From assembly GCA_958295785.1 (NCBI GenBank), contig OY282377.1, forward strand, positions 1,564,394 to 1,628,393: DNA of 64,000 nt, given 5' to 3'. A program made the position numbers and the translations under genes. The stretch is from an uncultured Latescibacterota bacterium. GTDB taxonomy: Bacteria > Latescibacterota > UBA2968. This document shows positions 49,844-59,539 of this stretch, piece after piece; the first letter of the stretch is position 1, and each line of letters opens with the position of its first letter. The notes under the pieces were generated by a model, which saw nothing but the letters and a program-made list of their open reading frames with translations, was not told where the DNA came from and did not search any database.

Positions 49844-52804
49844 ATGCCAGACCTCGATCCCATCGCATTGAACGAACGCCAGCGCGCGGCTGTCACCGCG
49901 CCGATGGGCCCTGTGCTCGTCCTCGCCGGGCCGGGCACGGGCAAAACGCGCGTGTTGACCGAGCGCATCGCGCATCTGATCGCGCATCGCGGCGTTGGGC
50001 CAGAAAACATCTTGGCACTCACATTTACCAACAAAGCCGCCGCAGAAATGCAAAGCCGCTTGGCCCGCGCTATGGGCAAAGCCGTTGCAGAGGCCGTCAC
50101 CGCGGGGACATTTCACCGGTTCTGCGTTGACATATTGCGCCAGCATCGAGAAACCGCCGGCCTGCCGCGGCATTTTGGCATTGCGGATGAAGACCTCCAG
50201 CGCACGCTCATCTATCGCGCATTTCCGCGTCTCAATCCCAACGAAAGCAACTTGAACAATGCGATGCAAAACGTGAACCGCCTGAAATGGCAACGGCGGT
50301 ACAAACCGCACGTTCCGATGAAAAAAGGGGATGCGGACCTGCTCGACAAGTATGAAGCCGAACTGTCAACAAACCGCTTGATCGACTTTGACGACCTCAT
50401 CTTTCGCGCACACGATTTGCTCCATGCACACCGCGAGATATTGTCGGCGTACCGCGCGCAATTTCAACACCTTCTCGTCGATGAATTTCAAGACACGGAC
50501 CCGGTGCAATACGCGCTGGTCTGCCTCTTGGGCGCGGCCCATCGCAGCGTCTTTGTGGTGGCAGACGACGAGCAATCCATCTACGGCTGGCGGCACGCCA
50601 CGCCCGAACACATCGCGCAATTTCAACGCGACTTTCCCAAAAGCCGCCCGCCCATTCTCTTGGAGGAAAACTACCGATCCTCTGCGGAAATTCTGCGCTT
50701 GGCACGCCTGTTCATCGCCCACAACGACGCCTTGTTTGAACGCGCGATCAGAACCCAAAAATCGGGCCGCCGCGTGCGGGGCATGGCATTTGACACCTTT
50801 TTGGAAGAGGGCGAATTTATTGCCGGCGACATCTGGGACCGCATCCGCGAAACGCCCGACCTGATGCACCGCGACATGGCCGTGCTCTATCCGCAACACG
50901 CCATTGGCAACGAACTCGAGCGCATCTTTATGCGCGCCAATGTCCCCTGCCAGATGGCGCATCGCAGGGGCTTGTTCGACCAACCCGTGATCCGCCGCGC
51001 CCTGTCTGTGTTGCGCTACGCGCTGGACGGGGCGAATGACGCGAGCCTGGAATTGTTCTTGCGGCGCGAACTCGAAGCGGTCGATCCCAAACTCTATCCG
51101 GCCGTGCGGGGGTTTCAAAAACGCAGTGCTATCGGCAGTTTCAAACAGGCGGCTTTTCTCTATCCGCGCACGGTCGAACCGGCAGAAGGCATTGAAGTCG
51201 AACGCGCCCTGGGGCTGGCAGGCGTGGTACACAACGCCGTGCAAAAAGGCGCGGTCGCATCCCTGCCCCATCTGGTGGACGACATTCTCGACCAACTGAA
51301 CACCTCGGAATTGCCATCGCTGAAAAACCACCTCCACCACATCGTCGATCCGCTCGCGTTTCCGGGCATTGACGCCGCGCTCGACCGCGTGTTGCCCCTG
51401 TGGCGTGCGGGCGGCACCTTGTATGTCGCGTGCAAAGACGAGGTGACGCGCCACCTGCTCACCACGCTGATCCGCGATGCACTCGCGCGCCCGGGCCTCA
51501 CCATCCGCGAGGCCGCGCCCGGTAGCCGATTGGAACTGTTGCCAGACACGCTCATTTTGTCTTTTGACGAAGACCCGCCCAAAACGCCCGGTCACTTCTT
51601 GCACTTGGGCACATCGCACAGTGCCATGCTCATCGCCCTCAAATTGTGCCAAGCGATCCACTGCGCGGACCTGCCGCCCTATCTGCCGGAATACACAACT
51701 TGCGCGCTGGAAACCACGAGCGGAGATCCCGACCACGCGCAAATCGAGGCCATTGCCGCGGTGCGCGTGCGCGATGGCCGCGTTGCCGAAACATTTTATT
51801 CGCCCGTGCGATTGCGAGAAACCGAGGGCACAACCCCCACATTTCAGGAAATCTACCTCGCGTTTCAATCCTTTGTCGGCATCGACATCATGATCGCGCA
51901 CAACGGGTATGCGTTTGCCTTTCAGGTCTTGCACCGCGAGGCCCGGCGCAATGCCCGCTCGCGCATGTCCAATCCCACCATTGACACCTTGCCCATGGCG
52001 CGGAGCTATGGCGCGCCCTCGGCCCGGGATCTGCAATCCCTTTGCGATCAGTACGGCATCGCGCCCGAGGCAAACGCGCCGCCCGCCCTCGCGCAGGCCC
52101 TCGCGCTCTATCGCGCATTTGAAGCGATGAAACGAGAACGCGCATCTCGCTATCGGCGCATGACCCACGAACGCCTGTTGGATCAAGTCGCTTTGGGCAT
52201 GCTTTTTTGCCAACGCCGCGCACGGGGTCAAAAATTCTCTCTCGAAGAACACCTGCATTTTAACTTGGGGGCGCAGCGTTTGATGGGGCCGGCCAATTTG
52301 TGCATTCGCAACCTCGTCCAGCAATTTCCCCGGTTGGACGCGGACCGGTTGCGCGGCCAGGCGCGGATGCTGCTCGGCGAAGATCCGCGTCCCGAAGTCC
52401 TCGCCCTGCATGCGCCGGATCAAATTCAACGCTTTCGAGACCTGTGCCAACGCCACGGCACAGCCGCGCCCTCTCTGCAAGAAGGCATTCGCAACTTGCT
52501 CGATTTTGCGGACCTCTACAAAGTCGAATTGGACACCCTCGACCGCGATGCCGTGCATCTGCTCACCTTGCACGCGGCAAAAGGGCTCGAATTTCACGAG
52601 GTCTATATCTGCGGCTTGGAAGACCGCATCTTGCCCAATGCGCGCGCCCTCAACAGCGCGGACATGGCCGAGCAGCGCAGGCTCTTGTACGTGGGCATGA
52701 CCCGCGCAATGGACCGCCTCACCCTCTCCTGCGTGCGCCAACGCCCGGGCCGAAACATGACGCCGTCCAGATTTTGGGACGAACTCGCCTTAGAACGCGA
52801 GTAG
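49844..52804 (+). CDS. UvrD/PcrA-type helicase with degenerate exonuclease insert
   Basis: A 986-residue superfamily 1 helicase. Motif I GPGTGKT is near residue 30, motif II DEFQDTDP near 214, and the C-terminal motifs lie in HAAKGLEFHEVYICGLEDRI and RRLLYVGMTRAMDRL. It unwinds DNA in repair. Between the helicase halves (about 612-770) is a DnaQ-like fold in which the catalytic acids are lost: ALETTS in place of DxETT, AHNGYAFAF in place of HNxxFD, and no late HxxxxD. Start ATG 49844 is preferred; an in-frame start 57 bases upstream overlaps the previous gene's end. The first codons form one of two 29-bp repeats. Confidence 0.85.
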   Translation: MPDLDPIALNERQRAAVTAPMGPVLVLAGPGTGKTRVLTERIAHLIAHRGVGPENILALTFTNKAAAEMQSRLARAMGKAVAEAVTAGTFHRFCVDILRQHRETAGLPRHFGIADEDLQRTLIYRAFPRLNPNESNLNNAMQNVNRLKWQRRYKPHVPMKKGDADLLDKYEAELSTNRLIDFDDLIFRAHDLLHAHREILSAYRAQFQHLLVDEFQDTDPVQYALVCLLGAAHRSVFVVADDEQSIYGWRHATPEHIAQFQRDFPKSRPPILLEENYRSSAEILRLARLFIAHNDALFERAIRTQKSGRRVRGMAFDTFLEEGEFIAGDIWDRIRETPDLMHRDMAVLYPQHAIGNELERIFMRANVPCQMAHRRGLFDQPVIRRALSVLRYALDGANDASLELFLRRELEAVDPKLYPAVRGFQKRSAIGSFKQAAFLYPRTVEPAEGIEVERALGLAGVVHNAVQKGAVASLPHLVDDILDQLNTSELPSLKNHLHHIVDPLAFPGIDAALDRVLPLWRAGGTLYVACKDEVTRHLLTTLIRDALARPGLTIREAAPGSRLELLPDTLILSFDEDPPKTPGHFLHLGTSHSAMLIALKLCQAIHCADLPPYLPEYTTCALETTSGDPDHAQIEAIAAVRVRDGRVAETFYSPVRLRETEGTTPTFQEIYLAFQSFVGIDIMIAHNGYAFAFQVLHREARRNARSRMSNPTIDTLPMARSYGAPSARDLQSLCDQYGIAPEANAPPALAQALALYRAFEAMKRERASRYRRMTHERLLDQVALGMLFCQRRARGQKFSLEEHLHFNLGAQRLMGPANLCIRNLVQQFPRLDADRLRGQARMLLGEDPRPEVLALHAPDQIQRFRDLCQRHGTAAPSLQEGIRNLLDFADLYKVELDTLDRDAVHLLTLHAAKGLEFHEVYICGLEDRILPNARALNSADMAEQRRLLYVGMTRAMDRLTLSCVRQRPGRNMTPSRFWDELALERE
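49845..49873 (+). repeat. Right 29-bp direct repeat of ATPase-TOPRIM module
   Basis: TGCCAGACCTCGATCCCATC then GCATTGAAC, one mismatch to 47790-47818. It overlaps the uvrD start codon and encodes MPDLDPIALN. Confidence 0.75.
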
Positions 52805-52879
52805 ATGCACCGACGCGGGATGTGGTAGGGTAAATGCGTCTATACGGGATGACACCACTTTAGCTGCGTTTATCTGTGT

Positions 52880-55800
52880 TCATCTTTTCGCCTCATAGAC
52901 TTGGACAAAGCGCAGGAAGTCGCCGAAGCCAACGCGCCCATCGGCGTTGAGGTCGAAGCGCGGGTCAGCCGTGTCAAAGGCATGGGCGAACATCAGAAAA
53001 TCGCGGAAGTCGAGGCGGCCATCGGCATTGAAGTCGGTGGTTTTTTTATGGCTTGCAGATGCTGTGATCGCCGAATCGAAAGCAATGGCGAGTTCGCGGA
53101 TTCGGTGATTTCCCGCGTCTGCGATGAGCAGGGTGCCCGTGGGGCTGATCGCCAACCCGCGCGGCGCGTTGAGGCTCACCGCGAGGCCCCCGCCCGATTC
53201 GAGGTCGCGTTGTCCCAAACCCGTGCCGCCCACGCTTTGGATCAAGCCGTTGTTCAGGTCGAGCAAGCGAATGCGGTGGTTGCCCGTATCCGCGATGAAA
53301 AGATACCCGCGCCCATCGACTGCAATGCCCTGCGGTCGGTTGAGCCGCGCCCATAGACCCGCTTCCCCATCGCCGGAAAATCCGCTCGTGCCCGTTCCCG
53401 CAAGGGTGGTGATGTTGCCCGTGGGATCAATTTTGCGGATGCGGTGGTTGTCCGTATCCGCGATATAGACATTGTTTTGCGCGTCTATGGCAATGGCACT
53501 CGGGCGGTTTAGGCGGGCCTGTGTGCCCGCGCCGCCATCGCCGGCAAATATCCCCTGATCGGGGGCGCCGCTGCCGGCAAAGGTGGTGATGTTGCCCGTG
53601 GGATCGACTTTGCGGATGCGGTGGTTGTCCGTGTCTGCAATGTAAATGCTGCCGCCTCGATCAACGGCGAGACCCGTGGGGCCTCTGAGGTTGGCATTGG
53701 ATGCCCGCCCTCCGTCGCCGCCAAACTGACCGATGCCCGTGCCTGCAAGGGGGGCCAGCGCGCCGTTGCGTATTTCGCGCACCACATGGCCTTGGGTTTC
53801 GGTGATGACCAACGCATTGCCCTTGAAGGCCAAGCCATAAGGCGCGGCGAGCCCAGCCTCTTGCCCTGTGCCCGCGAGGGTTTGGATCGCGCCGGTTTCC
53901 ACGCCGATGCGGCGAATGCGGTTGTTGCCCGTATCGGCGATGTAAATATTGCCCAAGGTATCGACCGAGACGCCTTGCGGATTTTGGAGGAGTGCGTCTG
54001 TTGCCGCGCCGCCATCGCCGGCAAATCCGCCGGTTTCATCCCCAGAACCGGCGATGGTGCGTATGGTCAGGGCGTCTTCTGCAAAGGGTTGGATGAGTTC
54101 AAGTTCAACGCGGCCGGGCGCGAGCCCCTGGCTTTCCGCGACAATGACAACGCGGCCGGGGTCTTGCCCTGCGCGATAACGCGATGTCGCAACCCCGTCG
54201 CGCACTGCAATTGAATCTGCGCCTACTTGCTCTGAATTTGGCGAGGGGATGATCAAGCCGCTGCCGGTTTCAATGCGGAATCGCACGGCGCGACCGCTGG
54301 CAACCACGGGCCTGTTTTCGCGGGTGAGAATCCGCGCGGTCAGTTCGGTCTCAGAGATGCCATTGCCCAATAAGTGGGTCGCGTCTGCGGTTAAGAGCAC
54401 GCGCGCTGCCGGGCGTGGCACCTGCTCGGTGATGTCGATGATGCGATTGACCGATAAATCGTCTGTATCGCCGCGAAATTGCTGCACGATGCCACTAGGC
54501 CAGCGCAGGGAAAGCACCGAGACGCGCTCGGCATTGCCTATGCCGAACCACGCGATAGGCGCGTCTTGAGATAAGAAGGACGCGCCGCCGGAAATTTCGC
54601 GCATGGCGCGGCGGTTGTCGCCATAGCTCATTTCAATGCGCGTGCCAATGGCGTCTGCGCTGCTTTGCGTGCCGCGCAGGCGAATGCCAAGCCAATTGCC
54701 ATCGGCCTCGCGGTTGCGATACAGAACATCCGGGCCATTTTGCACCGCGATGTACAAATCCAACTTGCCATCGGCGTTGAAATCGGCAAGCGCGAGGCCC
54801 CTGCTGTCCGCGCTGAGGCCGAGGCCCAATGTATCGGCCATTTCTGCAAATTCCTGCCCGCCTCGATTTTTGTAATACAAATTGGGTTGCCCGCTGTTGG
54901 TGACATAGAGGTCGAGGAATCCATCGTTGTCAAAATCGCCCCAGGCCGCGCCTCTGCCGCGCCCATCGTGGTCGAGGCCCATGTCCGGGGCGCGATCTGT
55001 GAACTTGCCGCTGTCATTGACATACAATCTGTTGTTCGCGCCAAAGTAGGGGATGAACAAATCGAGATCGCCATCGTTGTCAAAATCGCCCCAGGCCGCG
55101 CCAAAACTCGGCCCGGCATCGGTTGGGCTGAAGTTGTTTTCGACGGCCGCGAAATGGCCGCCATCATTGCGAAAGAGGCGGTTGGGGCCGCTGTTTGCCA
55201 AAAAGAGATCCGGATCGCCATCGTTGTCAAAATCGCCCCAAGCCGGCTGAATCCCGCTTTCCACATCGCCGAGGCCCAAGGTGTCGGCGCGCTCGACAAA
55301 GCCATTGCCATTGTTCTGGTAAAACCGGTTCGCGCCAAAATTGGCGACGTAGAGATCCAGGTCCCCATCGCGGTCGTAATCCGCCCAGGCCGCGCCGTAT
55401 CCGTCGCCGGGATCGGCAACACCCATGGCCGGGGCGATGTCGGTAAAACGCTCGCCATCATTGCGATACAACCGGTTGGGTTCGCCGAAATTGGTGACGT
55501 AGAGATCCAGGTCCCCGTCGCGATCCACATCGCCCCATATTCCCGCGCTTCCGTCGCCGGGGTCGTCAACGCCCATGATCGGGGCGATGTCGGTAAATCC
55601 CGCGCCATCGTTGCGATACAACCGGTTGGGTTCGTTGCTGCGGACGAGGTAGAGGTCGAGATCTCCGTCCTGGTCGTAATCCGCCCATGCCGCGCCAAAT
55701 CCCGCGCCGGAGTCACCCAACCCCCCATTGGACGACACATCGGAAAATCCGCCGGTTTGGGCGCGTTGCCCAATGCCCTGCAATTGGATCGCGGTCTCGG

Positions 55801-57553
55801 CGTTTGCGGGCGCGTTGCTAAAAATGGTGAGCGATGCGCGTTGCAGGGCTTCGGCCGTCGGGCGAAACGCAATGCGAAAGTCCCGGCTTTGTCCCGAGGC
55901 AATCCGCAAGGTGTCGGTGTGTTCAACGACAAATTGCGAGTCGGTCGTCGCGGCATGGGAAACGACCAGCACGCCCGCGCCCAAGTTGGAAATGCGTACG
56001 GACATGGATTGCGATTGCCCAATGGGCGTGGGATCAAAAACCAAGATATCGGATGGAAAAAGTCCGATGGCAGCGGCTTCTCCCACCCCCTGCACGCGGA
56101 CTGTGGCAGAAGGTGTACGCGGATCATCGGTGGTCAGGGTAATCACCCCCTCGGCGCGCCCCTCGCGCGTGGGGTTAAATACGAGTTCAATTTCAGCCAT
56201 TTGTGCGATGCCCACATCTATGGGCAAGGCAGACAGGACGCGAAACGCGGCGTTATTGGAAACAACAGGGTCGATGCGAACGGGCAAATTGCCGCGGTTT
56301 TCAACGGACAGACCGCGCACAGCGGGATCGCCAATGCTGACCCTGTCAAAGTCGATATCCGCGGCAGCGGCGCGGAAAAGGGGCATGCGAAACCCCGGGT
56401 CGCGCAATTTGCGGATGCGGTTGTTGGCGATAAAAATGAGGTCGCCATCGCCGTCGATCAACACGCGCGTGGGGTGTTGCAAATCGGACAGGAGGCCGAG
56501 TGCCCCATCAGAACCCGCGCCCGACATGCCCGTTCCAGCAAGGGGCAACACAACGCCGGTTTCCGATTCGATGATGCGGATGCGGTTGTTGCCCGTATCG
56601 CCGATGTAAATATTGCCGCGTTGATCAACAGCAACGCCCGACGGGTTGAAAAACAACGCGCTTGTCGCGGCCCCGCCATCGCCTTTGTCGCGGTCGCCCA
56701 AGCGCGTTTCTTCAGGAGTCGCCTCCCGCCCGCCCACCGTGTTGATAACGACGGCAACGGTCGTGTCTTGCGCCACGCGGCTGATCCTGCGGACGCGCCC
56801 GTTGTCGGCATCGGCAATCAACAGATCGCCATTGCCCGCGAGGGCGAGTTGCCCAGGGGTCAATCCCGCTTGGTGCGCCAGCCCCCCATCCTGAATACTG
56901 GACGCCCGAGCACTGCCATTGCCCGCGACTGTACCGACGGTATTGTTTCTCAGATTGAGTTGCCGCACGCGGTTGTTGCCCGGTCCACTTGGATCGCCCC
57001 CATCTGAAATCAACAGCGCGGCATCGCCCAACATCGCCAGCGCGACAATGTCGTGGAACGTGGCTTCCAAAGCGGGCACGCCATCGTTGAACCCTCCTTC
57101 GCCGGTGCCTGCCACTGTGGCGATGATACCCGAGGGATCGACGCGCCGCACGCGGCGATTTTGCGCGTCACTCGCGCCTCCGCTGCTGAAATAGATATTG
57201 CCCGCGCTGTCAATCGCAATGCCTTGGGGCGCGTTGAGCATGGCGCGTGTGCCCGGACCGCCATCGCCCGAGAACCCAGGTTCGCCCGTGCCCGCGACAG
57301 TCGTGATGATGCCCGTCGTTGCATCGACCCGCCGAATGCGGTGGTTGTCCGTATCCGCGATGTAGAGGTTGCCCCGCGCATCTAAGGCAATGCCGAGCGG
57401 CCGGTTGAGCATCACATCCGTTGCCGGCACATTGTCGCCGTCTTCCAAACCCCCCCCGGCGATGGTGACTATCGCGCCCGGTGCTTGGGCAAAAACGCGC
57501 GTTGCCAATCCCGAAATCAGGAGGCATAAAAGAAAAATGTAGATATGGCGCAT
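52880..57553 (-). CDS. Giant secreted NHL/FG-GAP/ASPIC protein with dockerin-like tail
   Basis: A 1,557-residue exported protein starting MRHIYIFLLCLLISGLATRV (signal peptide). NHL propeller repeats fill about 24-400, followed by two HYDIN-like (choice-of-anchor D) domains (about 400-600), then seven or eight FG-GAP/VCBS repeats (AAWADYDQDGDLDLY type, about 600-930), an ASPIC/UnbV domain (about 950-1045), an Ig-like domain, a second NHL propeller (about 1168-1482) and two dockerin-like Ca loops at the end (DFNADGRLDFRDFLMF and DLNADGRVGFGDFLRF). It is probably a surface or matrix protein that binds glycans or partners; its ligand is unknown. The end motif matches the one in the CARDB giant protein. 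Confidence 0.9.
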   Translation of the reverse strand: MRHIYIFLLCLLISGLATRVFAQAPGAIVTIAGGGLEDGDNVPATDVMLNRPLGIALDARGNLYIADTDNHRIRRVDATTGIITTVAGTGEPGFSGDGGPGTRAMLNAPQGIAIDSAGNIYFSSGGASDAQNRRVRRVDPSGIIATVAGTGEGGFNDGVPALEATFHDIVALAMLGDAALLISDGGDPSGPGNNRVRQLNLRNNTVGTVAGNGSARASSIQDGGLAHQAGLTPGQLALAGNGDLLIADADNGRVRRISRVAQDTTVAVVINTVGGREATPEETRLGDRDKGDGGAATSALFFNPSGVAVDQRGNIYIGDTGNNRIRIIESETGVVLPLAGTGMSGAGSDGALGLLSDLQHPTRVLIDGDGDLIFIANNRIRKLRDPGFRMPLFRAAAADIDFDRVSIGDPAVRGLSVENRGNLPVRIDPVVSNNAAFRVLSALPIDVGIAQMAEIELVFNPTREGRAEGVITLTTDDPRTPSATVRVQGVGEAAAIGLFPSDILVFDPTPIGQSQSMSVRISNLGAGVLVVSHAATTDSQFVVEHTDTLRIASGQSRDFRIAFRPTAEALQRASLTIFSNAPANAETAIQLQGIGQRAQTGGFSDVSSNGGLGDSGAGFGAAWADYDQDGDLDLYLVRSNEPNRLYRNDGAGFTDIAPIMGVDDPGDGSAGIWGDVDRDGDLDLYVTNFGEPNRLYRNDGERFTDIAPAMGVADPGDGYGAAWADYDRDGDLDLYVANFGANRFYQNNGNGFVERADTLGLGDVESGIQPAWGDFDNDGDPDLFLANSGPNRLFRNDGGHFAAVENNFSPTDAGPSFGAAWGDFDNDGDLDLFIPYFGANNRLYVNDSGKFTDRAPDMGLDHDGRGRGAAWGDFDNDGFLDLYVTNSGQPNLYYKNRGGQEFAEMADTLGLGLSADSRGLALADFNADGKLDLYIAVQNGPDVLYRNREADGNWLGIRLRGTQSSADAIGTRIEMSYGDNRRAMREISGGASFLSQDAPIAWFGIGNAERVSVLSLRWPSGIVQQFRGDTDDLSVNRIIDITEQVPRPAARVLLTADATHLLGNGISETELTARILTRENRPVVASGRAVRFRIETGSGLIIPSPNSEQVGADSIAVRDGVATSRYRAGQDPGRVVIVAESQGLAPGRVELELIQPFAEDALTIRTIAGSGDETGGFAGDGGAATDALLQNPQGVSVDTLGNIYIADTGNNRIRRIGVETGAIQTLAGTGQEAGLAAPYGLAFKGNALVITETQGHVVREIRNGALAPLAGTGIGQFGGDGGRASNANLRGPTGLAVDRGGSIYIADTDNHRIRKVDPTGNITTFAGSGAPDQGIFAGDGGAGTQARLNRPSAIAIDAQNNVYIADTDNHRIRKIDPTGNITTLAGTGTSGFSGDGEAGLWARLNRPQGIAVDGRGYLFIADTGNHRIRLLDLNNGLIQSVGGTGLGQRDLESGGGLAVSLNAPRGLAISPTGTLLIADAGNHRIRELAIAFDSAITASASHKKTTDFNADGRLDFRDFLMFAHAFDTADPRFDLNADGRVGFGDFLRFVQVYEAKR

Positions 57554-57599
57554 GGTTGAAGAATCAGTGGTTAGTGGTCGGCGGTCAGTCCCATCCATC

Positions 57600-59231
57600 C
57601 TACTCGTCCAAGCGTTTCAGGATGAACACGCCGCTTTGCCCGGCACCTAATGGCGAAAAGGCATGCCATGCCAATTCCGGGCGTTGCGTGGGGTAGGGGA
57701 AAACATCCAGCTTGGCGATGACCGCATAGCGTGCGGCGAACTGTTTCACAAGCTCCTCGGACAGCCCGCCAAAGCCGATGATCCAGTCCGGCGTGTTCTC
57801 CTCAATATAGAGCGGGGCTTGCAACGCCGCCACCTTTTCCCTTGGCAGCAGCGTGTTCTCGTCCAAGAAACAGCAAAACCGCACATGGTCGCCTGCGTAG
57901 AATATCAGCACATCGCGATCCGCGTAACTTGGCACATACACCAAGTCATCCTTTTCGGCATTTTGCAGCAGGTAGTTGGAAACCGCGGATATGGAATCGC
58001 GGTACGGACGATGCACTTCGCGGATGAATTGGAACAAGTGCATGCCGAAGGTGGCTTTGCCGGTGAACACATTTTTCAGGTTGAAAGGCGCCGCGCCGAT
58101 GCTGGAGAACAACAACGCACAGAGCACCGCCGCGCCTGCGACGACATGCTTGCGCCATACCCATTCGACGAACAGCCCTTTCATCGCCAGCAGCAGGGGC
58201 AACGCGCCCATCGCGATGATTTTTCCCGTTGCGACCCGTGGAAAATCGCTATCGGGGGGTTGGGGCGGAGAAGCCCGGCGTCGATTTCGTCGCCGCGCGG
58301 GCCGAGATGAACCGGTCCAAGCGAGCAACATCACACCTGCGAACCACAGGAAAACCGGCCAGGAAATCCAGTCCGCGGTGAACAGTTCCCGAATGTATGC
58401 CCACATTTTCCAAAGAAAAAGGGCAAGGGGGGATAAATCGCCGCGATACGGCTCGGCTTGGGCGCCAAAATCCAGAAAACCACTGCGCTCGCCGCCGAGG
58501 ACGCCGAGCCAAGCCAAGTAGAACGCACCCACAGCGACGACTCCCGCGCCACAGAGCGCGAACAACCCCCACTCTCGCCGCGAGGTCGCACGACCGCGAA
58601 AGAAAATATGATATGCGGCCAACGAAAGCATCGTCGCCGCGCCGCCGGCGTAGTGATTGAAAAACGACAGCGCGGCCACGATTGCGGCGGCGGGGAGATA
58701 TGCCGGATTTTTGCTTTGCCAGTAGCGTTCGTACAAATAGTAGAGGAGAAACAGCGCGAACACCATCATCGAAAAGTAGCGGGACTGGCGGAAGTACAGC
58801 AACAACTGCGCGGACCAAGCGGCGAATGTGAAGATGAAGAACACCAAGCGCGGGTGGGATGGCAGGTGCTGGCGCAGCAACAAATAGAAGACGCCGAGTG
58901 TTGCGATGCCGATGATCGCGTGGACGATGCGCGCGCCGGTTTCGTCAATCCCGAAGATGGCGAACCCCGCCGCGTTGAGCGCGTACATCAACGGCGGCCA
59001 TACGCCGCGCAAGTCCTCGTTGAGCATGGTATGCCCCATCAAATTGCGCCCGTCCCAGCCGGTGATGTCGCCCTGTTGCAGCAGGATCTCGCCGTGAACA
59101 GCGGTGGGGCCCTCGTCGTGCCACAGCGCGGCGTAGTCGAGGTTGACCAAGCACAGGTACGCGGCGATCAGGAATACCCCTGCGGTGGCCAGGGTGTAGA
59201 ACTTGGAAACGTTGGGGTTGGAAGTGTTCAT
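57600..59231 (-). CDS. GT39-like integral membrane glycosyltransferase
   Basis: A 543-residue membrane protein with about 10-12 hydrophobic segments. It has the first-loop motif ALWHDEGPTAVHGEIL, with the Asp-Glu pair of lipid-linked-sugar transferases of the PMT/ArnT type (GT-C fold). The C-terminal 170 residues form a soluble domain (DDLVYVPSYADRDVLIFYAG). It would transfer a sugar from a polyprenyl phosphate to a glycan or protein outside the membrane. It lies 47 bases upstream of, and in the same direction as, the giant NHL protein, so it may modify that protein. That link is inference. Confidence 0.8.
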   Translation of the reverse strand: MNTSNPNVSKFYTLATAGVFLIAAYLCLVNLDYAALWHDEGPTAVHGEILLQQGDITGWDGRNLMGHTMLNEDLRGVWPPLMYALNAAGFAIFGIDETGARIVHAIIGIATLGVFYLLLRQHLPSHPRLVFFIFTFAAWSAQLLLYFRQSRYFSMMVFALFLLYYLYERYWQSKNPAYLPAAAIVAALSFFNHYAGGAATMLSLAAYHIFFRGRATSRREWGLFALCGAGVVAVGAFYLAWLGVLGGERSGFLDFGAQAEPYRGDLSPLALFLWKMWAYIRELFTADWISWPVFLWFAGVMLLAWTGSSRPARRRNRRRASPPQPPDSDFPRVATGKIIAMGALPLLLAMKGLFVEWVWRKHVVAGAAVLCALLFSSIGAAPFNLKNVFTGKATFGMHLFQFIREVHRPYRDSISAVSNYLLQNAEKDDLVYVPSYADRDVLIFYAGDHVRFCCFLDENTLLPREKVAALQAPLYIEENTPDWIIGFGGLSEELVKQFAARYAVIAKLDVFPYPTQRPELAWHAFSPLGAGQSGVFILKRLDE

Positions 59232-59232
59232 G

Positions 59233-59533
59233 GTCGCTGTTGGTTGCCTTTGATGCGTTGGCTACGCCTGTGCCTACGGCGTGCGGCGACTTCCTTTTTT
59301 TCAGCAGCAAAAAAAAGGAAGCAAAAAATGCCGCTCTCAGGCGCCGAGGGGTGCTCTGCACAGCGCAAATCGCTTTTGTAATAGGACGACATGCGTTGGC
59401 CTGCGAAGAGAGTTAAAAAATAAAGGTTGGTTGCGAGACGGCCTTGTGCGCTGTGCGTGATGGTTTTGTCTGATGGTCTTTTGGGATGGCATTTTGCCAT
59501 GGCTTCTCTGAATGACTGCGGAACGTCAGCGCA
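59233..59533 (+). repeat. Dispersed 300-400 bp repeat, copy C
   Basis: Third copy of the element at 21184 and 31197, on the same strand although the neighbouring genes here run on the minus strand. The hairpin is CTTCCTTTTTTT / AAAAAAAAGGAAG (59290-59321), with different but matching outer bases from copy B. The frame KCRSQAPRGALHSANRF ... LRDGLVRCA ends in TGA as in the other copies, but the start half is shifted relative to it. It fills the gap between the glycosyltransferase and TMTC-like genes. Confidence 0.75.
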
Positions 59534-59539
59534 ATCCGT

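Noticed and set aside
50366-52741. 791-residue minus-strand open frame
   Set aside because: It lies wholly antisense to the uvrD-like gene, which has all helicase motifs. GC-rich codon use leaves such shadows open.
54665-57007. 780-residue plus-strand open frame
   Set aside because: Antisense shadow of the NHL/FG-GAP gene; its apparent repeats come from the repeats in the real gene.
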